Assembly: GCA_019648995.1 (NCBI GenBank)
Contig: BLXT01007780.1
Location: 92,563 to 115,571, forward strand
Source: Plakobranchus ocellatus
Taxonomy: Eukaryota; Mollusca; Gastropoda; Plakobranchidae
DNA length: 23,009 nt
Reading direction: 5' to 3'
The notes beneath the pieces were generated by a model, which did no database searches, was not told where the DNA came from, and saw nothing but the letters and a program-made list of their open reading frames with translations. Each line of letters starts with the position of its first letter. The first letter of the stretch is position 1. Both the position numbers and the translations under genes were made by a program. This document shows, piece by piece, positions 1-9,111 of the stretch.

Positions 1-95
1 GGGGGTGTACTGAGCAAGTGAGGCAGACAGACAAACACACAGACATATAGCGAAAATATAGAGATAGAGCATACAAAACAGCGAAAGAGATGGTT

Positions 96-96
96 T

Positions 97-152
<56 letters not shown>
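96..152. repeat. Compound (GT)n-(GA)n microsatellite
   Basis: An interrupted GT array passes directly into a pure GA array of about 21 bases near 131. Confidence 0.95.
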
Positions 153-153
<1 letters not shown>

Positions 154-598
154 AGAAGGATAAGAAAAAAAAAAGAGCAGAGGATGGATTCTTATGGTTG
201 ATGAAGTTTCTGTCTCTCTCTACAGCGAATAATTTATTCATCTTTAATATCAATGTCATTTCACAGTATAAACTTTTTCCTTTCACCTGTTTTGAGCCAT
301 CGTTTTGCGCTACATCTAATTTATTAAAAATTTACACGATTTACTCTTATTACTCGTGTCGATTTTTCTTATCTTCACTTTAATGCTCTCTTCTATTATT
401 TTTATAAATGCATTTGCCTTTCAATACTTGCTTAATCGCAGATCTTAAAAAAAAAATATGCAACAATTGCAAAAATATTCACTGAAGAATGAATTTTGCT
501 CAGTAGAGTTCCAATGTTCGGGCTTACATTGGATCATTATTCTTTTTACTTTGTTTATGGCTCTCGAATCGTTTTCTGCCATTTTATTTTTTATAACG

Positions 599-606
599 CA
601 GAGAGA

Positions 607-647
<41 letters not shown>
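599..647. repeat. (GA)n microsatellite
   Basis: About 48 bases of GA with one GG interruption near 610. A second, shorter GA array lies at 727-746, so a unique island of about 80 bases is bracketed by the two arrays. Confidence 0.95.
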
Positions 648-650
<3 letters not shown>

Positions 651-726
651 AGTTTTTTGTATATAGCCAGTCCACAACAAGGTGATCTCAGGCTTTCAGG
701 CCCTCCGTCAGGCCAGTGCGCCGGTA

Positions 727-746
727 GAGAGAGAGAGAGAGAGAGA
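727..746. repeat. Short (GA)n microsatellite
   Basis: About 20 bases of GA followed by a GGGAGGGAGGG purine run. Confidence 0.9.
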
Positions 747-990
747 AGGGAGGGAGGGTAGTGCAAACAGAGTGAACAAGTGAGAGATACACAAACATAC
801 ACACACACAATTATTAATTGAGCCTAACCCACTCATGTGCAGTTTTTATGCACGTCTTTTATGTTCGCATGGTCAAACTTTGCCTTTCGCATCATGAACA
901 TCATAAAATAATGTAGGCCTATGCCTCCGCATAGGTATTGCGAGAAACGTAGAAGACACAAAACAAACAACAACAACAAATGCTTGTAGG

Positions 991-1086
991 AGGGAGGAGA
1001 GAGTAAGAGAGAGTGAGAGAGAGAGAGAGAGGGAGAGAGAGAAAGAGAGAGAGTGAGAGAGAGAGAGAGATAGAGAGAGAGAGAGC
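991..1086. repeat. Imperfect (GA)n microsatellite
   Basis: Nearly 100 bases of GA with scattered T, G and A interruptions. It reads as SLSLSL on the minus strand. Confidence 0.93.
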
Positions 1087-1317
1087 AGTAAAAAGAAAGT
1101 GACAGTAACTGAGTCAGGCATATCATTTGCACGATACATCACAAAGCTTTTGAGCGAGTCGGCCTGTTTTATGCATCTGAAATCGCTCATGCATGGCTCT
1201 TTTTGATTTCCTCCGACACAACGCCCTCTCCCCTTGGTAATTGTTTTTGTAGCTTGTTACTTTTAAAAACACAAATATGTATCTAGTTACATCATTAACA
1301 GCGTGAATAAAACGGAA

Positions 1318-1366
1318 AAAGAGAGAGAGAGATGGAGATGGAGAGAGAGAGAGAGATAGAGAGAGT
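1318..1366. repeat. Imperfect (GA)n microsatellite
   Basis: A GA array interrupted by GATGGAGATG and GATAGAG units. Confidence 0.9.
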
Positions 1367-1854
1367 GCTATAGGCTATACGTGGATCTAAAGATTAGCAG
1401 GTCAAGTTCAGTGAAAAAAAAAAAAAGAGGTGGACATATTGATAATTCTTTTACAGGATTGTGTTATTTCATATGCAAGGCTACATTGTTACCATGGCTT
1501 AGTGTATATGTAAGATATAGGCTTATAGGACAATACAATAATCTTGCCTATCTACGTACTGTATTTGTATTGCCTCATCTTCTCGCCTTGGTGGTTTACT
1601 AAATGCTCACTGGAGTCAGAATGGCAAATTAATTGTTTACACTTCATCCACCTATTTCCCCCTCCTACCATTTTCTTTTGCCGCACCACATCCTTCAAAC
1701 TTCTATACAGTCTCTGCCCTAATGAGACACTTAAATTCTTAGAATGTCCTTCGGCGCTTTTTGTTAACTCCCTCCTTCTTCCTTTTTTTTGCGTTGTATA
1801 GAACTGAAAGAATTTCGTCGGTAAAGCAGAAGGGAGGGAAGCAGAAGCGAGGGA

Positions 1855-1855
<1 letters not shown>

Positions 1856-1921
<66 letters not shown>
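1856..1921. repeat. Long (GA)n microsatellite
   Basis: About 65 bases of GA with one AA interruption near 1901. It is the longest pure GA stretch in the left part of the window and is preceded by purine-rich AGGGAGGGAAG sequence. Confidence 0.95.
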
Positions 1922-2070
1922 GATTTAGTCATTTTTATCACTTTCGTCTGTAATACTGCAATGGTAATCACATTGTCTCACGAAGCAATAAAGAGCAGTA
2001 CAGTAAGTACATGTACCACAGATTTGCTCTAAGCTAACCGTCTCCTGCACACACAGCTGTTTCATGAAAA

Positions 2071-2102
2071 TCAAGGTCAGCTAAATAGGTCATGTTAGGT
2101 CA
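2071..2102 (+). promoter_or_regulatory. Cluster of nuclear-receptor half-sites (TCAAGGTCA plus DR4)
   Basis: TCAAGGTCA at 2071-2079 matches the extended half-site bound by monomeric receptors of the FTZ-F1/NR5A and ERR type. Eight bases later, AGGTCA-TGTT-AGGTCA (2087-2102) is a perfect direct repeat with a four-base spacer (DR4), a spacing known for RXR heterodimers. All three half-sites are on the same strand, about 430 bases before the start codon and just before the candidate 5' untranslated exon. Binding is inferred from sequence only. Confidence 0.4.
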
Positions 2103-2212
2103 TTCACAGACAGAGCCACTCGCTGCTCCTCTCGCCAGTCATAACAACAAGCTCTCGTTGAATCGAAGCAGGCTGGGCCTTCATGACTGCGTGCTGACTT
2201 CCAAAGAGGAGG
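2103..2212 (+). other. MYORG: Candidate 5' untranslated exon of the MYORG-like gene
   Basis: The coding exon begins only nine bases after a good acceptor (2522-2523), so an upstream noncoding exon is expected. This stretch is less AT-rich than its surroundings and ends at a plausible donor, GAGG|GTAATAAG (2213). It contains a tiny upstream frame, ATG ACT GCG TGC TGA. The 5' boundary is not visible and the exon assignment is inferred. Confidence 0.35.
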
Positions 2213-2400
2213 GTAATAAGTTTGGAACAGTTCAAAACATTTTATAGATCTATTTAAATCATAAATCTAGATGAAATGATCATTTTGAGTTTGAGTTGTT
2301 CGATTTAAATCATAATTCAGTTTTCTACGAATCATATGACCCTCTTTATTAACCAGTATTTGCATTAATTTAAGTTGAATCAGGGGTCAGGTATTACTGC

Positions 2401-2427
2401 TAGATCTAGATCTAGATCTAGATCTAG
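2401..2427. repeat. (TAGATC)n hexanucleotide microsatellite
   Basis: Four and a half copies of TAGATC lie in the presumed 5' intron of the MYORG-like gene. Each unit is part of a self-complementary AGATCT/TCTAGA pattern. Single and double copies recur around the FARSB start (18741-19020). Confidence 0.9.
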
Positions 2428-2463
2428 CTTTTGTCGAACGTGATATTGTTCATGTGAGAGAGT

Positions 2464-2483
2464 AATTTATTTATTTATTTATT
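2464..2483. repeat. (ATTT)n tetranucleotide microsatellite
   Basis: About five copies of ATTT, just upstream of the pyrimidine tract of the intron that ends at 2523. Confidence 0.85.
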
Positions 2484-2532
2484 GTCGTTTTGACAACTGC
2501 ATTTCCTTCATTTCAATTTTTAGGTGCTAAAG

Positions 2533-2734
2533 ATGGATAGCCAGCGTGACACCATAACTTTTCAAAAAGCGAGTCTTCAAAGACTTGCTTACACTGGAGC
2601 CCTGTGTAGTTTTTTCTTGTACTTTACCAAACTGATGCTGTTTGGACCGAATGCTCTGCTGCTTCCTGGAGTCACAGTTGATGAGAGTCTTAAAATAAAC
2701 TTTGTGGATGGCAATGGCAACGCATATTTAACAG
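2533..2734 (+). CDS. MYORG: MYORG-like gene, coding exon 1 (signal anchor)
   Basis: The acceptor is AG at 2522-2523 after a T-rich tract, with nine untranslated bases before ATG at 2533. That ATG is the first in frame after the acceptor, has A at -3 and G at +4, and places the hydrophobic anchor near the N-terminus. The exon encodes residues 1-67 and the first base of codon 68. The donor is ACAG|GTATGC, and the intron after it is phase 1. Confidence 0.85.
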
Positions 2735-5700
2735 GTATGCAATTTTAGCCAGATTGGTTTGGCATACTAATTTGCCCATATGTCATATATGAAGTGTTCA
2801 TTTCTTCAGAGCAAGCCTATGTTAAGGCTGCTTTAGATATACAGGCTGCAGAATAACACCACCTGATAGTTGCAAATCAAGAGACAAGTTTTTAAGAGAG
2901 TTTTTCTATAAAGGAAACTCCTAATACAACCCTTTCACTGTCAATATTAGCCATGTTAAAAAGTCACATCCAGGAGGATATAAAAATATTTTTCAGCTTC
3001 ACCGAAAGGACGTCTTGTTTAAATTAAGCCTTCCAAACAAATAGTTTCTTGTAGGTGGTTTCCAGATGCAGAAGTCCTTCCATTTTTAATATATAAATCA
3101 ATGTAACGATAACTTGCCATTCTTTGTGAGGTAACAGTGCAATTTTACCGCTGAAATTTCATTATTCCTAGAAGAACAGATGTTTTAATATCAACTGTAA
3201 GTTTGATATCCTCAGATTTGTTGCATCAAGCATCCTAATAGTCCTGAAGTTTTAAACTCATTTCAGTAAAAAAAAAATTACCAAAAGCCTACAATGTTGA
3301 ATTAGTCAAGGATTCTTTTCTTCATTTTTCCTATCTTTTTTTTTTCAATATGTCATGATGGACACAGGTTACAGTGATTTTTCAAAGCCAGAGTGGAGAT
3401 CTCCTGAGTTCTGTCGTTTCCAGCAAAACACTGTGGGCAAAGGATGCTTGGAAGATCCACACAACCAAAGGATTAAAATACAGGAAGATGAGAGTGGAGT
3501 GGAAGGAGTCACATGTCACCAGGTACTCATTTCCTTTCAGGGGATTTTTATAACAGTTTTCAAAAGGCAAATATGTGTATATTACGAAATATTTGAATGG
3601 TCACTTAGATATATTTTAATTCCTTTGCCTTTCTTTTTTTGTTTATTATTATAGAATATATGAGAATTTAAAAGACACTGCATAGAATTAAAAATCTCTG
3701 GAAAGACAAGTGTACCAATGTAGTGAAATATTTAAAGCTGATTATGTTTTTCCCCCTTTTTAATATCAGGTCAAGCGTGAAGGATTGCGCTGTGTGAACC
3801 AGATGGTGATGGACTGCTATCATTTGGGGGACAGCCACTGGTATGGTGGATACGAATCTGTCAACCAGTTGTGGCCACTGAGGAAGGCAGTACCAGCTGC
3901 CGAGGGTGTCATCCTAACCTCTGAAGAGGAAGAGCCTGTTGCAGATGGTATGGATCTGCCCATGGGTCCATATGTGTCGGGTGATTTTGGTATGCACAAG
4001 TCGGAGCCAGGCAATGTGCTTGAAAGGTGTGTTGCATAGTAGACCATGAGTGGACTTACACGTATGGGTTATTAATCTCTTGTATTTGAGTAGAGACCCC
4101 TTCCCCTTCCCTAAGTAAAAGAAACAAACAACATTGGTAAGGAATACAGTCTTAGCTTTTAGGCGTGACTGAATATAGGAAAATGATACTCTTGGGAATG
4201 GTGAAGTGGGGGCAGCCGAAGTAAAATAAAAGGGGATAAGATGGCATGTGTAATGAGTGGTTCTTACTTTTTTTTTTTTTTTTTAAGAAAAGGCCTGCAA
4301 AACGTGCTTCTCTTCCCCCTCCCTGGCCACAGATGAATTCATAATGTATAATTTTATTCCAAAGCTGTTGTAAATTGATGAATTTATTCACATAATTTTA
4401 GTGAGATTATGTGTACATCTCTTTGACTTAGAAGCAAAAGTAGTTTCTTCTAAATATTAACATGCAAGTGAGTAAACATCTTACTTACAGTTACACTTTG
4501 TTTGCAAAGATGTAAGCATACTGCACCAATACTTGAGGATCACTCATTAAAAAGCTAAGGGACACAAGTCTAAATTTTTCTAAGTTTACAAGAATCATGT
4601 ATCATTTGCTCTTTTCTAGTCTGAAATGGGTGTTATGAAAATATTTTCACAGTTGCTGTTATGCCATAAGATTGATGTTTAGCTTTTACTTTAAAGTTAA
4701 TTTTCTCCAATGCTTCTTCCAGCAGGTGCATGCTCAAAACCGTTGATATCTCAGTACCCTACGAATATATCTTAAAATCTGTAAAGCATGCTTTGAGAAA
4801 ATGTTTATCTTATATTTTTTTTTTTTGATCTGCCTGCTTTGTATCATTTTTTCCTTCTAGAGTAACGCATCCATAAATAATGTCATGTGGCATATTTTTA
4901 CATGTTTTTGGTTGATTTCAGTTACAGTTTGATTGTTGTTATTGAAAACTATTGATATACTGAAATGTTTGACACTATTTTTGAAAATATCAGTATTCTT
5001 ATTTCAAAATTTAATTTTTAACACTATGCTTTGGTCATTTTTTCAGGCTGTTTTTCTCATCCTCTGGTGTTGGGATCATGATAGACAAAGATTCTCCACT
5101 CTATCTCAGCTTTAACCAGCATTATGATGGAAAGATTTGTATTGCTGGTCTGTATGATGGAGCACATTACTTTAGCCAACTTGGAAAACCGCCGGTTTTG
5201 GGTAAATTTATTTATCAGTCAGTTTCCATAATGTGTCTATATTTATTATTAAATGTTAACTTTTGTTAAGAAGCCACAAAATCAAGCTTTTTGTACTTTT
5301 GTTTTGTTGGATTTTTTTTTTTTGGTATGAAAAAATTTTGCAGTTTGATAGCAAGTAGATAAGCAGTGCTGTATTATACTCTAGCTGTCCTTCATTTACT
5401 TTAACCATTTTTGTATGTGTCATCACAAATTGGCCATGAAAAAAAATGATTTCCTACTTCCTGTAAAGAGTATCACCACAGATTATGAGATGTATCAAAC
5501 ATTACAAGACTCCCTTTAAAGTTATCAGAGAATATGGAAGTAAAGATTTGAGAGTTATGATTGAACTCTGTACCTAAATATATAGTACTTGTTCCTGCCA
5601 TAACAGCTCATTGTTTGTATCATTGCATATTTCTATTGACACAAAAATCACTACAAATATTAAAATCACACAAATCTTGCGTTAGCTATTTTAAACCATC

Positions 5701-8700
5701 TTTCCTCTGTACATTTATTTTTTCTCTCCACTCTTAGCCCTCAGCAAAGTATCCCCTCATTTTCTTCTTCTTTGTATAATTTTTTTTCGTGCCTACACTG
5801 CTTTTTCTTCTCTTACCCTCCTCATGACATATCCTCTTTTCTCCAATATGATTATTATGTTATGTGTTAAGAATAATTTAATGCCAGTTCTATTTTTTTT
5901 TTTTCCACCAATGCATTGCTCTTTGCCTATCATTGATATTCAGAATACACTGTTTGCAAAGCAAGAAATGTGAGGGAGATTCATAGTTACATGAAACGAC
6001 GATTTATAGAGAAGCCAGAAGGCATCCCCAACATAGACCTGTTCAAAAAACCCAAGTGGTCTACTTGGTCTCAGTTCCAAAAGGATGTGACGCAAGAAAA
6101 AGTTATGGATTTTGCAGGTTTGTATTGAGCTAAGACTCTCGTTGCTCAAACCAATAACCTTGAGACTGCTGCTTCTAGTATCATCAGAAGTAACAGATTT
6201 AAGGAAAGGTTGCTAAAAATGTTTTTTTTTTTTTTCTTTTTTGAATAACTGCTATTTTAACTGAACTGCATGCAATTTTGTGTGTATAAAGTTACAAAAG
6301 GCGTGGTTTTGAATTAAAGCCTTCATCTCATTACATTTAATTACTTTATAATTTTTTTGTTAGGTAAAGCACAAAATTGTTGTTAAGAATTTTGAACTTT
6401 TCAATTATTTAATGGAAAAGAGTGCAGAAAAGTGGCAAAAACAAAACACAAAAAATTAAATGTTGTTTCCGCTGTATACGATTTTATGTTCATTAAGCCC
6501 CTTCAGATTATGTGGTGGGAAAATCGTCTTTAATTGTAGTTGTGGCTTGATTTTCAGATAAGATCCTCACAAATGGTTTACCTGCGTCTCAGATTGAGAT
6601 AGACGATGACTGGACAGAACACTATGGGGATCTGGACTTTAACCCAGTCAAGTTTCCTGATCCCAAGAAAATGGTGGCTGATTTGAATGAAAAAGGTCTA
6701 AATGTTTCACTGTGGACTCATCCATTTCTGAGCCTGAGATCTAAGTCTTTCAAAGAGGCTGTGGAGTCCAGGTTTACTGTTATGTCTCGGGTAGGTGTAG
6801 CATGACACAAAGTACAAAATAATTTTACACTAAGATGCCAATTCCTTATTAAATATGATGCATAATCCTCAAGCTAAGATTGCTTCAAAGGCATGGTTCG
6901 TAGGCGCGGAAAGATGTTGTGCAAGTAACAAGTAACATAATTATGTGCATGTGTCATATTAAATACATGTATTGAGAGTATTATGTGACAATCCGAGAAC
7001 AAGATATAGATTTCTATGATTCTAAAAACAAGCTTCAGGTGGTGAGCTTGGTATAGGGACTTTTTCTCAAAAAAATTCTAAAAAAAAATAAATAAATTTG
7101 CTACTCTGGCATTGTGAGAAAATAAAGTTGTTTGCTGCAATAGAGTCAAATACAGTACAACTGAGAGTCAGAAAAATAGAATATTAAGAAAGGAATAATA
7201 TTGAATTATGGCTGTTGTTGCTGTTGATCGAGCCCAAAATTTGTGTTGTTATCTGAGAAGTTAGCAGAGTTAATTAACACATACTCATTCAAATTTAAAT
7301 GCAATGTAGTGTAATTTGCTGCAGACCTCTGTGGACTGCAAATACTCTATAGAAGTTTGTCCACTCCTGGTTTAGTTATTAATAATTAATAATTTTATGT
7401 ATTCAACTCTGTAAAGGTATCACTAATTCCACTAACTATATAGCCATTTAACTGCAATAAGGTTGTTTGCTTAGTAATACTAATAGGTCTACTGCAGTCT
7501 GTGTTCTAAGAATGCACCTGTGACTGTTACATTTGATGGTGGGCGTCTCGAATATACTGTTTATGGCATTTTCACTAAGGAGTCCAGGTATATAGGCTAG
7601 GTAGGATCAGGTGGCAGGTCTGAAAGTATTTATTAATATTAATCAGTGTTATAACGCCTTAACCACTCTAAATGTTCAAGGATTTTGTTTTATCAAAGCA
7701 GACCATATTTTAACATCAGGGGAAAAATTTGTTCCTGTGTGGTCTTTGAGTATATTTACATCCATAATCTTTGTCATAGATCTAGTTTACTTAGGTGGGC
7801 TAAGAATTCTATTGATTTTTCATTCATTCATATTGTTTTTTTAAAAACTATGCTTTCTCCATAAGGGTTCCACCATTCCAGCCCTCACAACATGGTGGGA
7901 TGGTGATATGGCAGGTTTATTGGATGTGACTAACCCTGCTGCTGTCCTGTGGTACAACAAGAAATTGCAGAGGCTGCAAGATCTTTACAAAATTACATCT
8001 TTTAAGGTTGGTTGCTGAAAATAGGAAGTATTCAAATTAAAAAGGAGTAAAATTTGGGTTTTCTGCTATAGTTTGGGGCATTATCAAATGTAAAAGTGAG
8101 AGCATAAACTCATACCTAATTTATTAGAGTTTGTGATAATTTAAGTAAAGATATAATTGCTTACTTCTTGCTGAGCAGCATTAAAAAAAAAAAAACACTA
8201 AGAGACTGAATAATATTTCTCATATAAAACATTAATTTTCTACTCTTTTGCCCCCTTTTATTCCCAATTAGTTTGATGCTGGAGAGGCTCACTTTGTGCC
8301 TCACTCTCATCTAACCTTACGTCACATGGCCTCCTCAAATGAGTATTCTGCTTTATGGGCAGAGCTTGGTTATAATGCAGACCCTGACAGCAGACGCCAG
8401 GAGGTAAGGGTCGGCTGGGGCACCCAGCGTCTACCAATATTTGTTCGCCTAATGGATCGCAGTATTTCATTTGATCGCCATGGTGGATTGGCTTCTGTGA
8501 TTCCCTCTGTATTGACCATGAGTGTGCTTGGATATCCTTTCGTGCTACCAGACATGATTGGAGGCAGCCCAACATTGGTAGCGACTGATGGTGGTCCATT
8601 GGGATCTGCAGCTAAGGCTGAAATTAACAAAGAAAATGACATGAAAGCCGCACTCCACAAACGGGGTGTATATCTCCGCTGGCTGCAAGCTTGTATTTTC

Positions 8701-9111
8701 CTTCCAGCATTGCAGTTTTCTATAGGGCCATGGATCTATGACCAGCATGTGGTGGAACTGACCCGTCAGCTCCTTGCAGTAAGGGAGCAGTACATGCCTC
8801 GCATCCTTGAGTTGGCCCAGGAGAGTGTTACTACGGGCGATCCTATTATTCGACCACTTTGGTGGGTCGCACCTGAAGATCCAGAAGCTTTGGTTGTGTC
8901 TGATGAATTTTTAGTGGGCAACGATATCCTGGTGGCCCCTATTGTGGTAGATGGAGCACGTAAGAGGGATATTTATCTGCCTGAGGGCCGTTGGCAAGAC
9001 AAACTGAGGGGTGGGGAAGTCACAGGTCCTATAAATTTGAAGGACTATCAAGTAGCCTTGGAAGAGTTATCTTTCTTTGAGAGAATACAAGAACAAACAG
9101 GCAACTCATAG
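2533..9111 (+). CDS. MYORG: MYORG-like family 31 glycoside hydrolase, complete, 8 coding exons
   Basis: Exons 2533-2734, 3368-3522, 3770-4026, 5047-5201, 5944-6117, 6558-6790, 7866-8006 and 8272-9111 join in frame through GT-AG introns into 2157 nt, giving 718 residues plus TAG, close to the roughly 714 residues of human MYORG. A short basic N-terminus precedes one hydrophobic segment (about residues 18-37), suggesting a type II signal anchor with a lumenal or extracellular enzyme. Then come an N-terminal beta domain with HWYGG (142-146), KWSTW (294-298), the GH31 barrel with IEIDDDW (327-333), the nucleophile motif FDAGE (D441), probable acid/base RLMDRS (D501), LPDMIGG (531-537), FSIGPW (588-593) and GDPIIRPLWW (628-637), and a C-terminal beta region. 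Human MYORG is reported to be an alpha-galactosidase of the secretory pathway; the same activity here is inferred. No frameshift or missing catalytic residue is seen. Other GH31 subfamilies fit less well because of the length, the anchor and these motifs. Confidence 0.93.
2735..3367 (+). other. MYORG-like intron 1
   Basis: GTATGC...ACAG, phase 1, AT-rich. No repeat or nested gene seen. Confidence 0.85.
3368..3522 (+). CDS. MYORG: MYORG-like gene, coding exon 2
   Basis: The exon runs from acceptor GACACAG|GTTACA to donor CACCAG|GTACTC. It completes Gly68 and encodes residues to Gln119 in the N-terminal lumenal beta domain. Three cysteines (in EFCRF, GKGCL and VTCHQ) could form disulfides in a secretory protein. 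The following intron is phase 0 and 247 bp. Confidence 0.88.
3770..4026 (+). CDS. MYORG: MYORG-like gene, coding exon 3 (HWYGG motif)
   Basis: The exon runs from acceptor AATATCAG|GTCAAG to donor GAAAG|GTGTGT and encodes residues 120-204 plus two bases of codon 205. It carries HWYGG (142-146) followed by QLWPL, which I associate with MYORG-like proteins. An acidic stretch (TSEEEEPVADG) sits between this motif and MGPYVSGDFG. Reading past the donor reaches a stop at 4037-4039. Confidence 0.9.
4027..5046 (+). other. MYORG-like intron 3
   Basis: GTGTGT...TCAG, phase 2. It contains a poly-T tract near 4268-4284 and AT-rich unique sequence. The minus-strand frame at 4152-4391 has no recognisable similarity. 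Confidence 0.88.
5047..5201 (+). CDS. MYORG: MYORG-like gene, coding exon 4
   Basis: The exon runs from acceptor TTTTTCAG|GCTG to donor TTTTGG|GTAAAT. It completes Arg205 and encodes residues to 256 plus one base. The peptide LFFSSSGVGIMIDKDSPLYL reads as a beta-rich stretch of the N-terminal GH31 domain. Both splice phases (2 in, 1 out) match the neighbouring exons. Confidence 0.88.
5202..5943 (+). other. MYORG-like intron 4
   Basis: GTAAAT...TCAG, phase 1. AT-rich with poly-T runs and a pyrimidine-rich stretch at about 5700-5840. Nothing else recognised. Confidence 0.88.
5944..6117 (+). CDS. MYORG: MYORG-like gene, coding exon 5 (WSTW motif)
   Basis: The exon runs from acceptor GATATTCAG|AATACA to donor TTTGCAG|GTTTGT. 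It encodes residues 257-314 plus one base. KWSTW (294-298) leads into the first strand of the catalytic barrel, as in MYORG-like GH31 proteins. Confidence 0.9.
6118..6557 (+). other. MYORG-like intron 5
   Basis: GTTTGT...TCAG, phase 1. A poly-T tract lies near 6221-6243. No other structure recognised. Confidence 0.88.
6558..6790 (+). CDS. MYORG: MYORG-like gene, coding exon 6 (barrel, IEIDDDW)
   Basis: The exon runs from acceptor GATTTTCAG|ATAAGA to donor TCTCGG|GTAGGT. It encodes residues 315-392. IEIDDDW (327-333) carries the substrate-binding acidic cluster of the GH31 barrel, and the segment ending LWTHPF (366-371) is another conserved barrel strand. NVS at 363-365 is a possible N-glycosylation sequon, but it lies in a conserved strand and may not be used. 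Confidence 0.92.
6791..7865 (+). other. MYORG-like intron 6
   Basis: GTAGGT...TAAG, phase 0, the longest intron of this gene (1075 bp). It contains a probable hAT transposon end at about 7322-7369. The frame at 7611-7844 begins and ends within the intron and shows no domain. Confidence 0.88.
7322..7369 (-). mobile_element. Possible orphan terminus of a hAT-type element
   Basis: Read on the minus strand, the sequence begins CAGGAGTGGACAAACTT, which resembles the CAG-GGGTGG-CAAACT type of hAT terminal inverted repeat. It is followed by a GTCCACAGAGGTC subterminal near-palindrome, also common in hAT elements. No matching left terminus or target duplication was found, so this is probably a truncated relic. 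Confidence 0.35.
7866..8006 (+). CDS. MYORG: MYORG-like gene, coding exon 7
   Basis: The exon runs from acceptor CCATAAG|GGTTCC to donor TTTAAG|GTTGGT, with phase 0 at both ends. It encodes residues 393-439, including TTWWDGDMAGLLDVTNPAA, the barrel strand and loop before the nucleophile. It stops exactly at SFK, so the nucleophile motif FDAGE opens the next exon. Confidence 0.92.
8272..9111 (+). CDS. MYORG: MYORG-like gene, coding exon 8 (catalytic core and C-terminus)
   Basis: The exon starts after acceptor CCAATTAG|TTTGAT and ends at TAG 9109-9111. It encodes residues 440-718. It holds the nucleophile D441 in FDAGE, the probable acid/base D501 in RLMDRS (codon 8455-8457), LPDMIGG, FSIGPW, GDPIIRPLWW, VGNDILVAPI (654-663) and RDIYLPEGRW (671-680). 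Overlapping minus-strand frames here are antisense shadows. Confidence 0.95.
   Translation, partial: FDAGEAHFVPHSHLTLRHMASSNEYSALWAELGYNADPDSRRQEVRVGWGTQRLPIFVRLMDRSISFDRHGGLASVIPSVLTMSVLGYPFVLPDMIGGSPTLVATDGGPLGSAAKAEINKENDMKAALHKRGVYLRWLQACIFLPALQFSIGPWIYDQHVVELTRQLLAVREQYMPRILELAQESVTTGDPIIRPLWWVAPEDPEALVVSDEFLVGNDILVAPIVVDGARKRDIYLPEGRWQDKLRGGEVTGPINLKDYQVALEELSFFERIQEQTGNS

Larger units (their letters stand above)
1..2070. other. Upstream DNA dominated by GA/GT microsatellites; no gene supported
   Basis: This stretch holds several purine-rich dinucleotide arrays (annotated separately) separated by AT-rich unique sequence. Open frames here translate to RERERE or SLSLSL runs from the arrays, or are short with no recognisable domain. 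No splice-linked exon of the downstream gene was recognised before about 2100. Confidence 0.6.

Noticed and set aside
833-1190. Minus-strand frames rich in SLSLSL
   Set aside because: They are translations of a GA microsatellite in two frames, with no domain outside the repeat.
1552-1971. 139-residue minus-strand open frame
   Set aside because: Its core is the (GA)n array at 1856-1921 and the rest has no recognisable similarity or splice partner.
8258-8660. Minus-strand frames of 113 and 96 residues
   Set aside because: They lie antisense to the strongly conserved GH31 exon 8 and show no domain.
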